Below, one piece after another: positions 9,976 to 21,000 of a stretch of 64,000 nt of DNA (position 1 is its first letter; each line of letters starts with the position of its first letter). Location of the stretch: assembly GCA_018350325.1 (NCBI GenBank), contig JAEVLN010000024.1, positions 1,085,248-1,149,247 on the forward strand, read 5' to 3'. Under the pieces are notes generated by a model. It was given only the letters and a program-made list of their open reading frames with translations. It was not told the origin of the DNA and searched no databases. Origin of the DNA: Globodera rostochiensis (taxonomy: Eukaryota; Nematoda; Chromadorea; Rhabditida; Heteroderidae). The position numbers were made by a program, and so were the translations under genes.

Positions 9976-10690
9976 CAGTCGCGCAGATTAAAATTAGCAA
10001 AAACAATTTTTTTTAACAGTTGGATTCCAAAAAACCGCAAAAAAAAATCTGAACAATTAATGGTGTCCGGAACCCGGGTAGAGCGGAAAAATCGGGGTTT
10101 TTTTCTGGTAATTTTTTTGCCAAATTAGAATTGAAAATTTCGTTTATTTTCTTGAAAGCAGGGCTGATTTCTAATTTATTAGCTGGTCATTTGGCCAAGA
10201 ATTCTGTTTTCTGATTTTTAGAGAAAAAAGCAGAAATTTAATATCGTTAATTCTTCAAAAAAGCTACCGGTTATAAAAAATTTGGTTGAAAATCTCTTAA
10301 CAAATCGACTCGAAAATTAGAAATTTCTCGGCGGCGCCTATCGGCCCGCCGACTTTGGCCGGGTGGTGAAATGTCCATGTGGTGGAATGTCCTTAAGGGT
10401 TTTTTGAATTCAAAAATTTTGTTATTAACCTTTACGAGTCTGATTTCATTGAATATTTTTTAGACCTTTTTCAATGGAAAACAGGGCTAAATTATGAATT
10501 TAAGGACATCGTCCTTGCCATTCAAGGACGAAGTGAGGCCTTGCTAAGAGGCATTCTAAAAAACAAGAAATTACGTTGAAAAATTTCGAATTTATGGAAA
10601 ATCATAATAAGTTTACTGCATTTATCAATGAAGAAATTATCCGACACTTTCATTTCTTAATTAATGTATCCGAATTTTCATGGCGCCCAA

Positions 10691-11701
10691 TCATCCGGAA
10701 GCGCAAAATTTGCAGGTGCTCGCGCAGTACTTCTGCAGCCAAAAGTTGTACCGGTTGCAGTACCCTTTGTAAAACTTGCACGCATTGGCGCCGGCTTTGT
10801 CAGTACAGCTTGAGGATGAAGCCTTTTTGGTAGTTGAAGCGGTTGAAGTTGTTGAGGTGGAACTGGTGCTGGTACTGGTCGAAGTGCTCGTGCTTGTCGA
10901 TGTAACTGTAGGTCCAGAAGTGCAAAATTTGCAAGTTTTTGCGCAGTAAATTTTTAGCATAAACTTGAATCGGTTGCAGAACCCTCTGTAAAACATGCAC
11001 ACATTGGTGCCAACCCTATCGGTACAACTTGAGGATGAAGGTTTATTGGAAGTTGAAGCTGTTGAAGTTGTCGAGGTAGCAATTGATGTACTCGTACTGC
11101 TCGAGGTAGGGGTTGTTGAAGAACTTGTACTAGTTGAAGTTGGGGTTGTTGAGGTACTTGTGCTACTGGTACTGGTCGAAGTTGAAGAACTGCTCGTGCT
11201 TGTCGAAGTCGGGGTTGTCGAGGTTAGAGTAGTCGACGTACTTGTACTGGTTGGCGTTGATGTACTCGTGGTACTCGAGCTTGGGGTTGTTGAAGAACTT
11301 GTACTTGTTGAAGTTTGAGTTGTTGAGGTACTCGTGCTACTGGTACTGGTCGAAGTTGAAGAACTGCTCGTGCTCGTCGAAGTCGGAGTTGTTGAGGTTG
11401 GAGTTGTTGACGTACTTGTAGTTGTTGGCGTTGATGTACTCGTGCTGGTCGGAGTTGATGAGGTACTTGTACTCATCGAACTAGAAGTTGGAGTTGTTGA
11501 CGTACTCGTGCTTGTACTGCTTGATATCGTCGATGTTGGTGTCGTGGATGTACTAATGCTCGTCGTACTCGTTGAAGTCGGAATTGTTGATGTACTTGTT
11601 GAAGTTGATATGGTTGAATCATCCTGGGAAGCAACAAATTCGGTCGATGCAATCAGCACCAAAACGCAGGCCAATTGGTAAAATTGAATTTTGAATTGCA
11701 T
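10691..11701 (-). CDS. Secreted mucin-like protein with two ShKT domains (copy 1)
   Basis: A single-exon frame of 336 residues. The start is the ATG at 11,701 (M-Q-F-K-I-Q), not a codon further upstream. Residues about 1-26 form a signal peptide. Residues about 27-215 are almost pure Ser/Thr/Pro repeats (likely heavily O-glycosylated). Then follow two ShKT domains of six Cys each (about 220-255 and 298-335) with spacing C-x7-C-x6-C-x10-C-x3-C-x2-C, separated by a second Ser/Thr linker. ShKT modules are disulfide folds common in secreted nematode proteins; mucin-ShKT proteins occur in surface coats and secretions. Extracellular role inferred. The 15.7-kb gene is a close duplicate. A TATA box lies 53 bp upstream of the ATG. 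Confidence 0.85.
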   Translation of the reverse strand: MQFKIQFYQLACVLVLIASTEFVASQDDSTISTSTSTSTIPTSTSTTSISTSTTPTSTISSSTSTSTSTTPTSSSMSTSTSSTPTSTSTSTPTTTSTSTTPTSTTPTSTSTSSSSTSTSTSSTSTSTTQTSTSTSSSTTPSSSTTSTSTPTSTSTSTTLTSTTPTSTSTSSSSTSTSTSSTSTSTTPTSTSTSSSTTPTSSSTSTSIATSTTSTASTSNKPSSSSCTDRVGTNVCMFYRGFCNRFKFMLKIYCAKTCKFCTSGPTVTSTSTSTSTSTSTSSTSTTSTASTTKKASSSSCTDKAGANACKFYKGYCNRYNFWLQKYCASTCKFCASG

Positions 11702-11753
11702 TGCTACCAAAATTTGGATAAATTTTAATTGTAATGCTTACGATTTTTCATTG

Positions 11754-11762
11754 CTTATATAG
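11754..11762 (-). promoter_or_regulatory. TATA box of ShKT gene copy 1
   Basis: The minus strand reads CTATATAAG about 53 bp before the ATG. The same motif at the same spacing occurs in copy 2, and the third copy has a transposon inserted exactly here. Confidence 0.65.
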
Positions 11763-12039
11763 GACTCTGGAATGATTGTTTACGTAATTCCGGCAAAAAG
11801 TGCGTCAATGCTTCCATATGTACTCACAAAAAAGTTTTTATGAAATTTGTTTAGCTTACCAATTGGAATAGTTCGATCATCAAATAAAACAAACATTGAA
11901 AAGTCAAATAAATTGTGTGTATTTTCTAAAATTTAAAAACTTTTAAATCTTCAAGAGTAGAGCTTTTTGATATAAATACGGTTTATAAATATACAGAATG
12001 AATAATATTTGGTACTTTTTTGTTCTGTCACCGCCTTCC

Positions 12040-12180
12040 CGAACATCTACTGGTACTGGTTGAAGTTGAAGAACTGCTTGGGCTTGTTGAAGTCAAAGTT
12101 GTTGAGGTAATTCTATTCGTCGAGTTAGCAATTGATGTACTTGTGTTGCTCGAAGTTGGACTTGTTGAAGAAGTTTAAAA
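12040..12180 (-). pseudogene. Remnant of ShKT-family Ser/Thr repeat
   Basis: The stretch repeats the GTTGAAGTTGAAGAACTG and GATGTACTTGTG-type units found only in the Ser/Thr coding repeats of the ShKT genes. No start, signal peptide or Cys domain is attached, so it is a decayed piece of a further copy. Confidence 0.5.
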
Positions 12181-13480
12181 GGGGCACCAGAATTCTGGTT
12201 TCTGATTTCTGATTTTTTAGAGAAAAAACCAGAAACAGAATTTATACGTTTCATTATTCAAATTTGGCATAAAAAATTATGACATTTCAATCCAGGCGGG
12301 GCAATCAAACCCCACTCGAGGGGGGGTCACAATTAGAGAGGGGGCTTCAAATGGAGAGGGGGTTACTATTTTTCAATGTATTATTTTGAAAATTATTTAC
12401 ATAATTAAAATTTTATATTATTTTTCTGAACCAAATAAATTTTTTAATAACAAAAAGCATATGGAATTTGAATTTTGATAAAATTTGGATCGGAAACGCA
12501 TTAGAGAATGGTCAAGTCGTGAGCAACCGCTTATCTTTTTGCGGTAGATTGGCTGTATTTGGAATAAAATGGAGTTACAGATTCAGGGCTAGATTGCTTT
12601 TCGTTTAATTTTGTGCTTTTTGCATAATTTTAAAGGCAAATAATTTTTGGAATATTGAATTCGAGTTAGGGATTCAAAACCGGTGTTGAAATGGAGGTCA
12701 ATTTATGCAGAAAAAATTTTTTCACGACTTTTAATAATCATTGACGCATTGTCTGGGAGGGAGCCCGTCAAGTCTCTAACGTTTTCCATATTTTGATTCT
12801 CTACAAAATAATTTTATTAAAAAATAAGAAAAAAGGAATCGGAAAGTTGCACTCAATTTTTTTTACAAATGACAACCAATCTCCCTACAAAAATAACAGT
12901 TTTCTCTTGCTTTTACTATTCTCTGATGTTCTGACTATCTATTTTAAAGCATCGACTTGTTTCCTTAATTGAATGGGATTTGATGAAGTTGCGATTTCGA
13001 ATCGCCGATTCACGTCACTTATTTTTTTATTAGTAAATGCTGAATTTTAAAGTAAATATAAATGGCAAAAATACAACCTTATTTCGGTATCATGTGGTTT
13101 GTCTTTTTTGCAAGTCGGTTGTTGTATTGCGGGTTCGAATCCCGGGACTTATTTTTAAAAAATGAATTCCAAGAGCCAAAATATTACTGTTTGTTAATTT
13201 CCCGCAAACGTTGAAAATTTTCAGTGTATCGTACTTAATTTTTAAAACTCACGGCTTGGACCGGATTTGAGCGAATATTTGGGAAAAATTATATTTTAGA
13301 ACCAAAAATTATGCAAAACTATGGTAATTAGCGCTTAATGTTAATCAAACAAATTTAGCATGCTATCAAAAGGTCTCACGGACAATATGTTCCCTAAAGA
13401 AAACTGTCCCTGCCACCACTGACAAAAGATCTCGCAGACAAAAGGACCCACGGACAAAATGTCTCACGAACGGAGTGACT
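12181..13480. other. Non-coding, repeats and a SINE-like B box
   Basis: No gene supported. A GGGCACCAGAATTCTG repeat at about 12,182 recurs at about 15,408 and 15,457. A tRNA-like internal promoter remnant is at 13,085-13,155. Confidence 0.4.
13085..13155 (+). repeat. tRNA-derived SINE, degenerate copy
   Basis: Contains GTGGTTTGTCTTTTTTGCAA followed 20-odd bases later by a B-box-like GCGGGTTCGAATCCCG, as in the better copies at 53.3, 53.7 and 62.5 kb. There is no intact cloverleaf. Confidence 0.45.
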
Positions 13481-14880
13481 TGGTTTGCTTGATGACCAAA
13501 TTGTGTGCGAAAAGCGCTGCGATATTGGGCACTAAAAATAAGCATAAATAAATTTAAATCCAATATTTACTTTTTATATTTGAAAATTAATATTTACTTG
13601 CAAAAGTAGAGAACCGGAGCACTGCTTCCGTATGCCATCGATTGTAAAGCAAGGCTTATTGGTAAAACAAAATATTCACTTGTAAATGCGTCCAAATTAA
13701 ATAAGGGCATTATGACACGTGCGAAGAAAGTATTCTTAAAAAAGGGTTCATTTAAAATAAATAAAGAATAAAATTATTTGTTAACCAACCAATATGTAGC
13801 ATATCATACCAATCGACATCAGAACACTCATCGAAATTGTTAACTTTTTCACATTTTCCGGAACTAAAGGTAAAAGGGAAAAACTCGTTGTTTATTTTTT
13901 TGTTTAAAAAACAGAAATTTGCACATTTTTTTTCTTTTTAAGAATACATAGTTTAATTTAAGACATTTAAAGATTTTACAAAAATTAAAAAAAATAAAAC
14001 TCGATGATTTTTGGCGCTGCATAATCAACAAAATCAGTGAGTAACATAAAAATTCGCCACAATATATTATAAAGGCGCTGATATTAGTGAAATATTTATT
14101 TTCGGGTTGTTGGCTGGGGTCGCCAGCAATGCACATCACCGGTCTAAATTTTCTTTTAAATTAATTATTTGCAAAATTCTAACTTTTCCCAATGCCTGGA
14201 GCTTCCAATGTAGATGTTGAACCCATTTAATATCGATCTAATGCAACAAATGCCAGTGGCAAATTTAAAAGTGACGTTCTTCCATTTGCTTTATACCTTA
14301 AAAATATTTTACTGCTATAATTATAATATTAAATAAACAAAGTTATGAATTTTTGAAACAAACAGTGATTCCATCCACCCAAAAAAAAAATTTTTTTAAA
14401 TGGAATAAATTTCAAAATTTTTTAGGAATACTCATTTTGAATTTTTTTTTAACAACCGGTTTCCTCAAAGTCCAATAATTTACAAATTCATATTAGTTAT
14501 ATAAAAAAAAAGCTAAATAAATTGATAGCTTTATCACCAGATTGGAAAGCCGATCAGACGGTCGATTCCAATGCATAGCTGAAGCGTCGAAGCAATTGTT
14601 GAGCCAATTATGGAAATAAATTGCATATAAAAGCACGTCCGCAGCGTGATGTAATTAATTCCAAACGCAAAAATGACGAATTTGACGCAATTTCCAAAAA
14701 GGAGAAATGAGCCAAAAAATGCATACAAAGCGATCAGAATTTGGCAAGGCGAATGGAGTGATCTGATCGGAAAAGTTTCCATTTGTAATAATCTCAATGG
14801 GAACAAAGCCTTTGTTTATGTAAAGATCGTCAAGCTTAAAAAATAGAAATTTCAATTAGTTGAATAAATAATAATCACCG
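13366..14880 (-). pseudogene. Serpentine receptor (Srsx-like) pseudogene B
   Basis: Exons 3-8 are recognisable (exon 3 about 14,785-14,541, exon 5 about 14,142-14,000, exon 7 about 13,733-13,597, exon 8 from about 13,535). Three lesions are visible. The TM1 exon is fused to the TM2 exon by a deletion near 14,790 that shifts the frame. Exon 4 (about 14,296-14,185) has one base too few in the A-rich site GGAAGAACG. The normal stop of exon 8 is lost, so the frame runs about 35 codons into foreign sequence. The intron after exon 5 is also expanded. The conserved Cys-x-x-Gly-Asp-Pro and Tyr-Gly-Ser-Ser-Ala-Pro motifs remain. Confidence 0.75.
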
Positions 14881-14889
14881 GATCAACGG

Positions 14890-15215
14890 ATGCTGCCATT
14901 GTATTGTAAGATTTAAAATTTTAAGATAATCTAAAGGTGATTTATGGATGTGAGATGTAAGCTAGAAATGTCAGAACATTCCGTTCAGCACTCAATTTTA
15001 TTCTTTTTAGCTTAATGTTAAACTTAGCAAACAAATAAGGATTTTGAATAATTAATGGCTACATTTTAACTATTATTTGCGTTTGACACACCTACACAGT
15101 TGCTATATTAAATCATTTGCATTCGATTAGACTATAATTAAATAAACCTTTCATTAGTGCTATGATGAAAAACATATTTTTTTGAATGCTCTAATTTAAA
15201 TTGCTTATTCGTTGA
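14890..15215 (-). promoter_or_regulatory. Shared 5' flank of the serpentine receptor family
   Basis: The reverse complement matches the roughly 300-bp upstream regions at 48,940-49,243, 55,165-55,450 and 60,685-61,002, including ATAGCAACTGTGTAGG-type and GGAATCTTCTGACATTTCTA-type blocks. It lies in the expected place for pseudogene B, so the promoter was duplicated with the gene. Confidence 0.6.
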
Positions 15216-15239
15216 ATAAATTGCATCTTTAAATTTGCT

Positions 15240-15300
15240 TTCAAGTCCGGGTCCGTGTATGTTGTGTGTTTGGTTCAAACCCGCTTGAGTGCAAGTTGGG
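15240..15300 (+). repeat. tRNA-derived SINE, B-box half
   Basis: TTGGTTCAAACCCGCTTGAG at about 15,269-15,288 and the following GTGCAAG match the SINE copies at 53.3 and 62.5 kb. The A-box half is not recognisable. Confidence 0.45.
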
Positions 15301-15694
15301 CGACCGTGGCTACCGTACGCTTCACAATTACCGCCGCCATCGGCAATTCTTCCCAATAAAAGATTTTATTAGAATTTCTGGTCGTTTTGGGCACCAGAAT
15401 TTTTAAAAGGGGCACCAGAATTCTGTTTTCATGTTTCAGATTTTTAAAAGGGGCACCAGAATTCTGTTTTCTTTTAAGGACATGGTCCTTGCCATTCAAG
15501 GACGAATGGAAGCTTTTTTTAAGAGTCTTCTAAAAAGACAGAAAATTACGTTAAAAAATACGAATTTTTGCAAAATCATAATAAGTACAATATTTCGTAA
15601 GACTGCATTTTATCAATGAAGAAATTTATCCCACAATTTGACTTTCTTTAATCATTCTTTAATTAATGTATCCGATCTCTTTCATGGCGCCCAA

Positions 15695-16681
15695 TCATCC
15701 TGAAGCGCAAAATTTGCAGGTGCTCGCGCAGTACTTCTGCAGCCAAACGTTGTACCGGTTGCAGTACCCTTTGTAAAACTTGCACAAATTGGCGCCGGCT
15801 TTGTCAGTACAGCTTGAGGATGAAGCCTTTTTGGTAGTTGAAGCGGTTGAAGTTGTTGAGGTGGAACTGGTGCTGGTAATGGTCGAAGTGCTCGTGGGTC
15901 CAGAAGTGCAAAATTTGCAAGTTTTTGCGCAGTAAATTTTTAGCATAAACTTGAATCGGTTGCAGAACCCTCTGTAAAACATGCACACATTAGTGCCAAC
16001 CCTATCGGTACAACTTGAAGATGAAGGTTTATTGGAAGTTGAAGCTGTTGAAGTTGTCGAGGTAGCAATTGATGTACTCGTACTGCTCGAGGTAGGGGTT
16101 GTTGAAGAACTTGTACTAGTTGAAGTTGGGGTTGTTGAGGTACTTGTGCTACTGGTGCTGGTCGAGGTTGAAGAACTGCTCGTGCTTGTCGAAGTCGGAG
16201 TTGTAGAGGTTGGAGTACTTGTACTGGTTGGCGTCGATGTACTCGCGCTACTCGAGCTTGGGGTTGTTGAAGAACTTGTACTTGTTGAAGTTGGAGTTGT
16301 TGATGTAGTCGTGGTATTGGTACTGGTCGAAGTTGAAGAATTGCTCGTGCTTGTCGAAGTCGGAGTTGTTGAGGTTGGAGTTGTTGACGTACTTGTACTG
16401 GTTGGCGTTGATGTACTCGTACTGCTCGAGGTTGGAGTTGTTGAAGAAGTAGTATTTGTTGAAGTTGGGGTTATTGATGTACTAATGCTCGTCGTACTCG
16501 TTGAAGTCGGAGTTATTGATGTACTTGTTGAAGTTGAACTTGGCGTTGTTGAAGTTGAACTTGAAGTGCTGGTACTTGTTGAAGTTGATGTGGTTAAATC
16601 TTCCTGGGAAGCAACAAATTCGGTCGATGCAACCAGCACCAAAACGCAGGCTAATTGGTAAAATTGAATTTTGAATTGCAT
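15695..16681 (-). CDS. Secreted mucin-like protein with two ShKT domains (copy 2)
   Basis: A single-exon frame of 328 residues, a tandem duplicate of 10,691-11,701 with the same start context (ATG at 16,681), signal peptide (about 1-26), long Ser/Thr/Pro repeat (about 27-220) and two six-Cys ShKT domains near the C-terminus. The copies differ mainly in the number and order of Ser/Thr units and in a shorter linker between the two ShKT domains. Flanks are also duplicated (about 10,380-10,690 with 15,420-15,694, and 11,702-11,950 with 16,682-16,925), so the whole promoter-gene-terminator unit was copied. The role is probably extracellular; the target is unknown. Confidence 0.85.
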   Translation of the reverse strand: MQFKIQFYQLACVLVLVASTEFVASQEDLTTSTSTSTSTSSSTSTTPSSTSTSTSITPTSTSTTSISTSITPTSTNTTSSTTPTSSSTSTSTPTSTSTSTTPTSTTPTSTSTSNSSTSTSTNTTTTSTTPTSTSTSSSTTPSSSSASTSTPTSTSTPTSTTPTSTSTSSSSTSTSTSSTSTSTTPTSTSTSSSTTPTSSSTSTSIATSTTSTASTSNKPSSSSCTDRVGTNVCMFYRGFCNRFKFMLKIYCAKTCKFCTSGPTSTSTITSTSSTSTTSTASTTKKASSSSCTDKAGANLCKFYKGYCNRYNVWLQKYCASTCKFCASG

Positions 16682-16733
16682 TGCTACCAAAATTTGGATA
16701 AATTTTAATTGTAATGCTTACGATTTTTCATTG

Positions 16734-16742
16734 CTTATATAG
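16734..16742 (-). promoter_or_regulatory. TATA box of ShKT gene copy 2
   Basis: CTATATAAG on the minus strand, 53 bp upstream of the ATG, identical in position to copy 1. Confidence 0.65.
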
Positions 16743-16949
16743 GACTCTGGGATGGTTGTTATTATGTAATTCCGGCAAAAAGTGCGTCAATGCTGCCATA
16801 TGTACTCACAAAAAAGTTTAAATTAAATTTGTTTAGCTTACCAATTGGAATAGTTCGATCATCAATAAAACAAACATTGAAAAGTCAAATAAATTGTGTG
16901 TATTTTCTAAAATTTAAAACTTTAACGGTTTAGAAAAACTGGGAGTTTC

Positions 16950-18000
16950 TGTTTTCCAAACGTATTTTTCATTTCGAGCATTCGCCCGGTCCGTCGTTTT
17001 AATTGCTTTAATTTAAAAGTTATTTGGCATTTTAAAATTGATTCAAATAATAAATCGGTTAGAGGTTGGCATGCCGTTAGGGGGAGATCGGCACTATTCT
17101 TTTTTAAATGGAACGAAAATATTTGACAAAATTTAAAATAATAAAATTATAATGCGTTTTTTTATCCTTGGCATTTTTCCTTTCAGCATTTTCCCTTTTT
17201 GGCACATTGCCTGTTGGCAATTTTCTTTATGGTTCTTTTTCTCTTTTGTATTTCCCTTTTTGCCCTCTTTTGGCCTTTTTTTTGCCATTTGTTCTTTTGC
17301 ACTTTCTCCTTTTTTGGCATTTCCCAACTTTTTGCAATTTGTTTTGTGGTTATGCAACACATCATCGTAATTTGCTCTTGTCGCCACATTTAGTGCATAT
17401 TGTTGTGTAGAAATTAAGTAAAAATCATTTTTAATTAGGTACTAATCATTTTTAAGATCTCTCCTCCAGTCACCATACTACATTCCTAAAATAAAATGGC
17501 CTTAGATTCCATCAATCTCTTCAAAAAATTGTAACTACATTTTTTGATTTACGCAACGGTTGAAAGATTTTGTCATTTTCACCGGGGATGATAGCGGATG
17601 ATAAAAAAAATTCCGGAATCCCGGCCCCAAATTTATTTGGAATCCAGCATCCGGACGCAATTTTCGGCATTAAATTGTTAAAATCCAATACTAAAATAAA
17701 TTCCAAACTAATTATTAAAGCGTATTGCAACATAGTTTTTTAAATTAGCATCGACAAATGATAATAGCAAACAAATTTTTAAAATGATTTGCTCTTGACG
17801 CCACTTTTTGGTTGTGTTGGTAATTTTCCATAAATCTTATCCGGATATTCCAGCATTTAAAATTACGCCAGATATTCAAAATTTAATAGAAATTTTTCTT
17901 TAAATTACCAAAAAACCACAAAAAACCTCACAAACTTTTGACAAACTAGAAAGCCTTAAAACCTCATTAGCCTCACTGTCTTTTCAAAAAACCACAAAAT
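16950..18000. other. Non-coding, low-complexity stretch
   Basis: 17,150-17,400 is a pyrimidine-rich run of TTTTTGGCA/TTTCCC-like units, whose complementary Lys-rich frames are compositional artefacts. 17,590-17,670 has a GGAATCCCGG/CCGGA repeat also seen near 28.75 and 34.3 kb. No gene supported. Confidence 0.4.
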
Positions 18001-18016
18001 GAGGAAAGCCTCAGAT

Positions 18017-21000
18017 TTAAGGGCCCTGCAATAAACGCTTGAACCATGCTTCGGCTTCCGATACTTCATCTCGGACACGCCGTGAACGGGCACGTCGCGC
18101 AGTTGCCGATGCTTCATTTCGTCGTGCAATTGCCGATGCTTCATCTTGTCGCGCAGCTGTCGATGCTTCATCTTGTCGCGCAGCTGTCGATGCTTCATCT
18201 TGTCGCGCAGCTGTCGATTCTTTATCTTGTCGCGCAGTTGCCGATGCTTCATCTCGTCGCGCAGTTGTCGATGCTTCATCTCGTCGCGCATTTGCCAATG
18301 CTTCATCTTGTCGCGCAGTTGCCAATGCTTCATCTCGTCGCGCAGCTGTTGATGCTTCATCTCGTCGCGCAGCTGTCGATGCTTCATCTCGTTGCGCAGT
18401 TGCCAATGCTTCATCTCGTCGCTCAGTTGCCAATGCTTCATCACGTCGCGCAGCTGTCGATGCTTCATCTCGTCGCGCATTTGCCAATGCTTCATCTTGT
18501 CGCGCAGTTGCCAATGCTTCATCTCGTCGCGCAGCTGTCGATGCTTCATCTCGTCGCGCAGCTGTCGATGCTTCATCTCGTTGCGCAGTTGCCAATGCTT
18601 CATCTCGTCGCGCAGTTGCCAATGCTTCATCTCGTCGCGCAGTTGCCAATACTTCATTTAGAACACGTCGCGTATTTTGCAAGCCTTCATCTCGTCGCTC
18701 AGTTGCCAATGCTTCATTTAGAACACGTCGCGCATTTTCCAAGCCTTCATCTCGGATGCGTCGCGCATTTGCTATTGTTTCATTCCGAATACGTCCATTA
18801 GTCATTTGCCAATAATTATTTACAGATCTCCATGCTTCATGTGAGATTGGATGGCCATTAATTGCAATACGTCCATTGCTTCTTTCAAAACTATGAATAT
18901 TCAAATCTCCCATAGTGATTGGTTCTACAACATCTCGAAGTGCTTCAGTTAGAACACGTCGCGCATTTGCCAAGCCTTCATCTCGTCGCGCAGCTGTCGA
19001 TGCTTCATCTCGTCGCGCAGCTGTCGATGCTTCATCTCGTTGCGCAGTTGTCAATGCTTCATCTCGTCGCGCAGTTGCCAATGCTTCATCTCGTCGCGCA
19101 GTTGCCAATACTTCATTTAGAACACGTCGCGTATTTTGCAAGCCTTCATCTCGTCGCGAAGCTGTCGATGCTTCATCTCGTCGCGCAGTTGCCAATGCTT
19201 CATCACGTCGCGCAGCTGTCGATGCTTCATCTCGTCGCGCATTTGCCAATGCTTCATCTTGTCGCGCAGTTGCCAATGCTTCATCTCGTCGCGCGGCCGT
19301 CGATGCTTCATCTCGTCGCGCAGCTGTCGATGCTTCATCTCGTCGCGCAGTTGCCAATGCTTCATCTCGTCGCGCAGTTGCCAATGCTTCATCTCGTCGC
19401 GCAGTTGCCAATACTTCATTTAGAACACGTCGCGTATTTTGCAAGCCTTCATCTCGTCGCTCAGTTGCCAATGCTTCATTTAGAACACGTCGCGCATTTT
19501 CCAAGCCTTCATCTCGGATGCGTCGCGCATTTGCTATTGTTTCATTCCGAATACGTCCATTAGTCATTTGCCAATAATTATTTACAGATCTCCATGCTTC
19601 ATGTGAGATTGGATGGCCATTAATTGCAATACGTCCATTGCTTCTTTCAAAACTATGAATATTCAAATCTCCCATAGTGATTGGTTCTACAACATCTCGA
19701 AGTGCTTCAGTTAGAACACGTCGCGCATTTGCCAAGCCTTCATCTCGTCGCGCAGCTGTCGATGCTTCATCTCGTCGCGCAGCTGTCGATGCTTCATCTC
19801 GTTGCGCAGTTGTCAATGCTTCATCTCGTCGCGCAGTTGCCAATGCTTCATCTCGTCGCGCAGTTGCCAATACTTCATTTAGAACACGTCGCGTATTTTG
19901 CAAGCCTTCATCTCGTCGCGAAGCTGTCGATGCTTCATCTCGTCGCGCAGTTGCCAATGCTTCATCACGTCGCGCAGCTGTCGATGCTTCATCTCGTCGC
20001 GCATTTGCCAATGCTTCATCTTGTCGCGCAGTTGCCAATGCTTCATCTCGTCGCGCGGCCGTCGATGCTTCATCTCGTCGCGCAGCTGTCGATGCTTCAT
20101 CTCGTCGCGCAGTTGCCAATGCTTCATCTCGTCGCTCAGTTGCCAATGCTTCATTTAGAACACGTCGCGCATTTTCCAAGCCTTCATCTCGGATGCGTCG
20201 CGCATTTGCTATTGTTTCATTCCGAATATGTCCATTAGTCATTTGCCAATAATTATTTACAGATCTCCATGCTTCATGTGAGATTGGATGGCCATTAATT
20301 GCAATACGTCCATCGCTTATTTCAAAACTATGAATATTCAAATCTGCCATAGTGATTGGTTCTACAACATCTCGAAGTGCTTCAGTTAGAACACGTCGCG
20401 CATTTGCCAAGCCTTCATCTCGTCGTGCAGCTGTCGATGCTTCATCTCGTCGCGCAGCTGTCGATGCTTCATCTCGTTGCGCAGTTGCCAATGCTTCATC
20501 TCGTCGCGCATTTGCCAATGCTTCATCTTGTCGCGCATTTGCCAATGCTTCATCTTGTCGCGCAGTTGCCAATGCTTCATCTCGTCGCGCAGCTGTCGAT
20601 GCTTCATCTCGTCGCGCAGCTGTCGATGTTTCATCACGTCGCGCAGTTGCCAATGCTTCATCTCGTCGCTCAGTTGCCAATGCTTCATCACGTCGCGCAG
20701 CTGTCGATGCTTCATCTCGTCGCGCATTTGCCAATGCTTCATCTCGTCGCGCAGCTGTCGATGCTTCATCTCGTCGCGCAGCTGTCGATGTTTCATCACG
20801 TCGCGCAGTTGCCAATGCTTCATCTCGTCGCTCAGTTGCCAATGCTTCATCACGTCGCGCAGCTGTCGATGCTTCATCTCGTCGCGCATTTGCCAATGCT
20901 TCATCTTGTCGCGCAGTTGCCAATGCTTCATCTCGTCGCGCAGCTGTCGATGCTTCATCTCGTCGCGCAGCTGTCGATGCTTCATCTCGTTGCGCAGTTG

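Noticed and set aside
10995..11681. Plus-strand Val-Leu-Glu-rich frames opposite the ShKT genes (also 15,981-16,661)
   Set aside because: Antisense of Ser/Thr codon repeats. The minus strand has a signal peptide and Cys domains.
11702..11710. TTG-initiated extension of the ShKT protein by three codons
   Set aside because: Nematode genes use ATG. The ATG at 11,701 immediately precedes the signal peptide.
17133..17410. Lys-rich or Phe-rich protein at 17.1-17.4 kb
   Set aside because: Low-complexity pyrimidine run with several overlapping frames on both strands and no gene signals.
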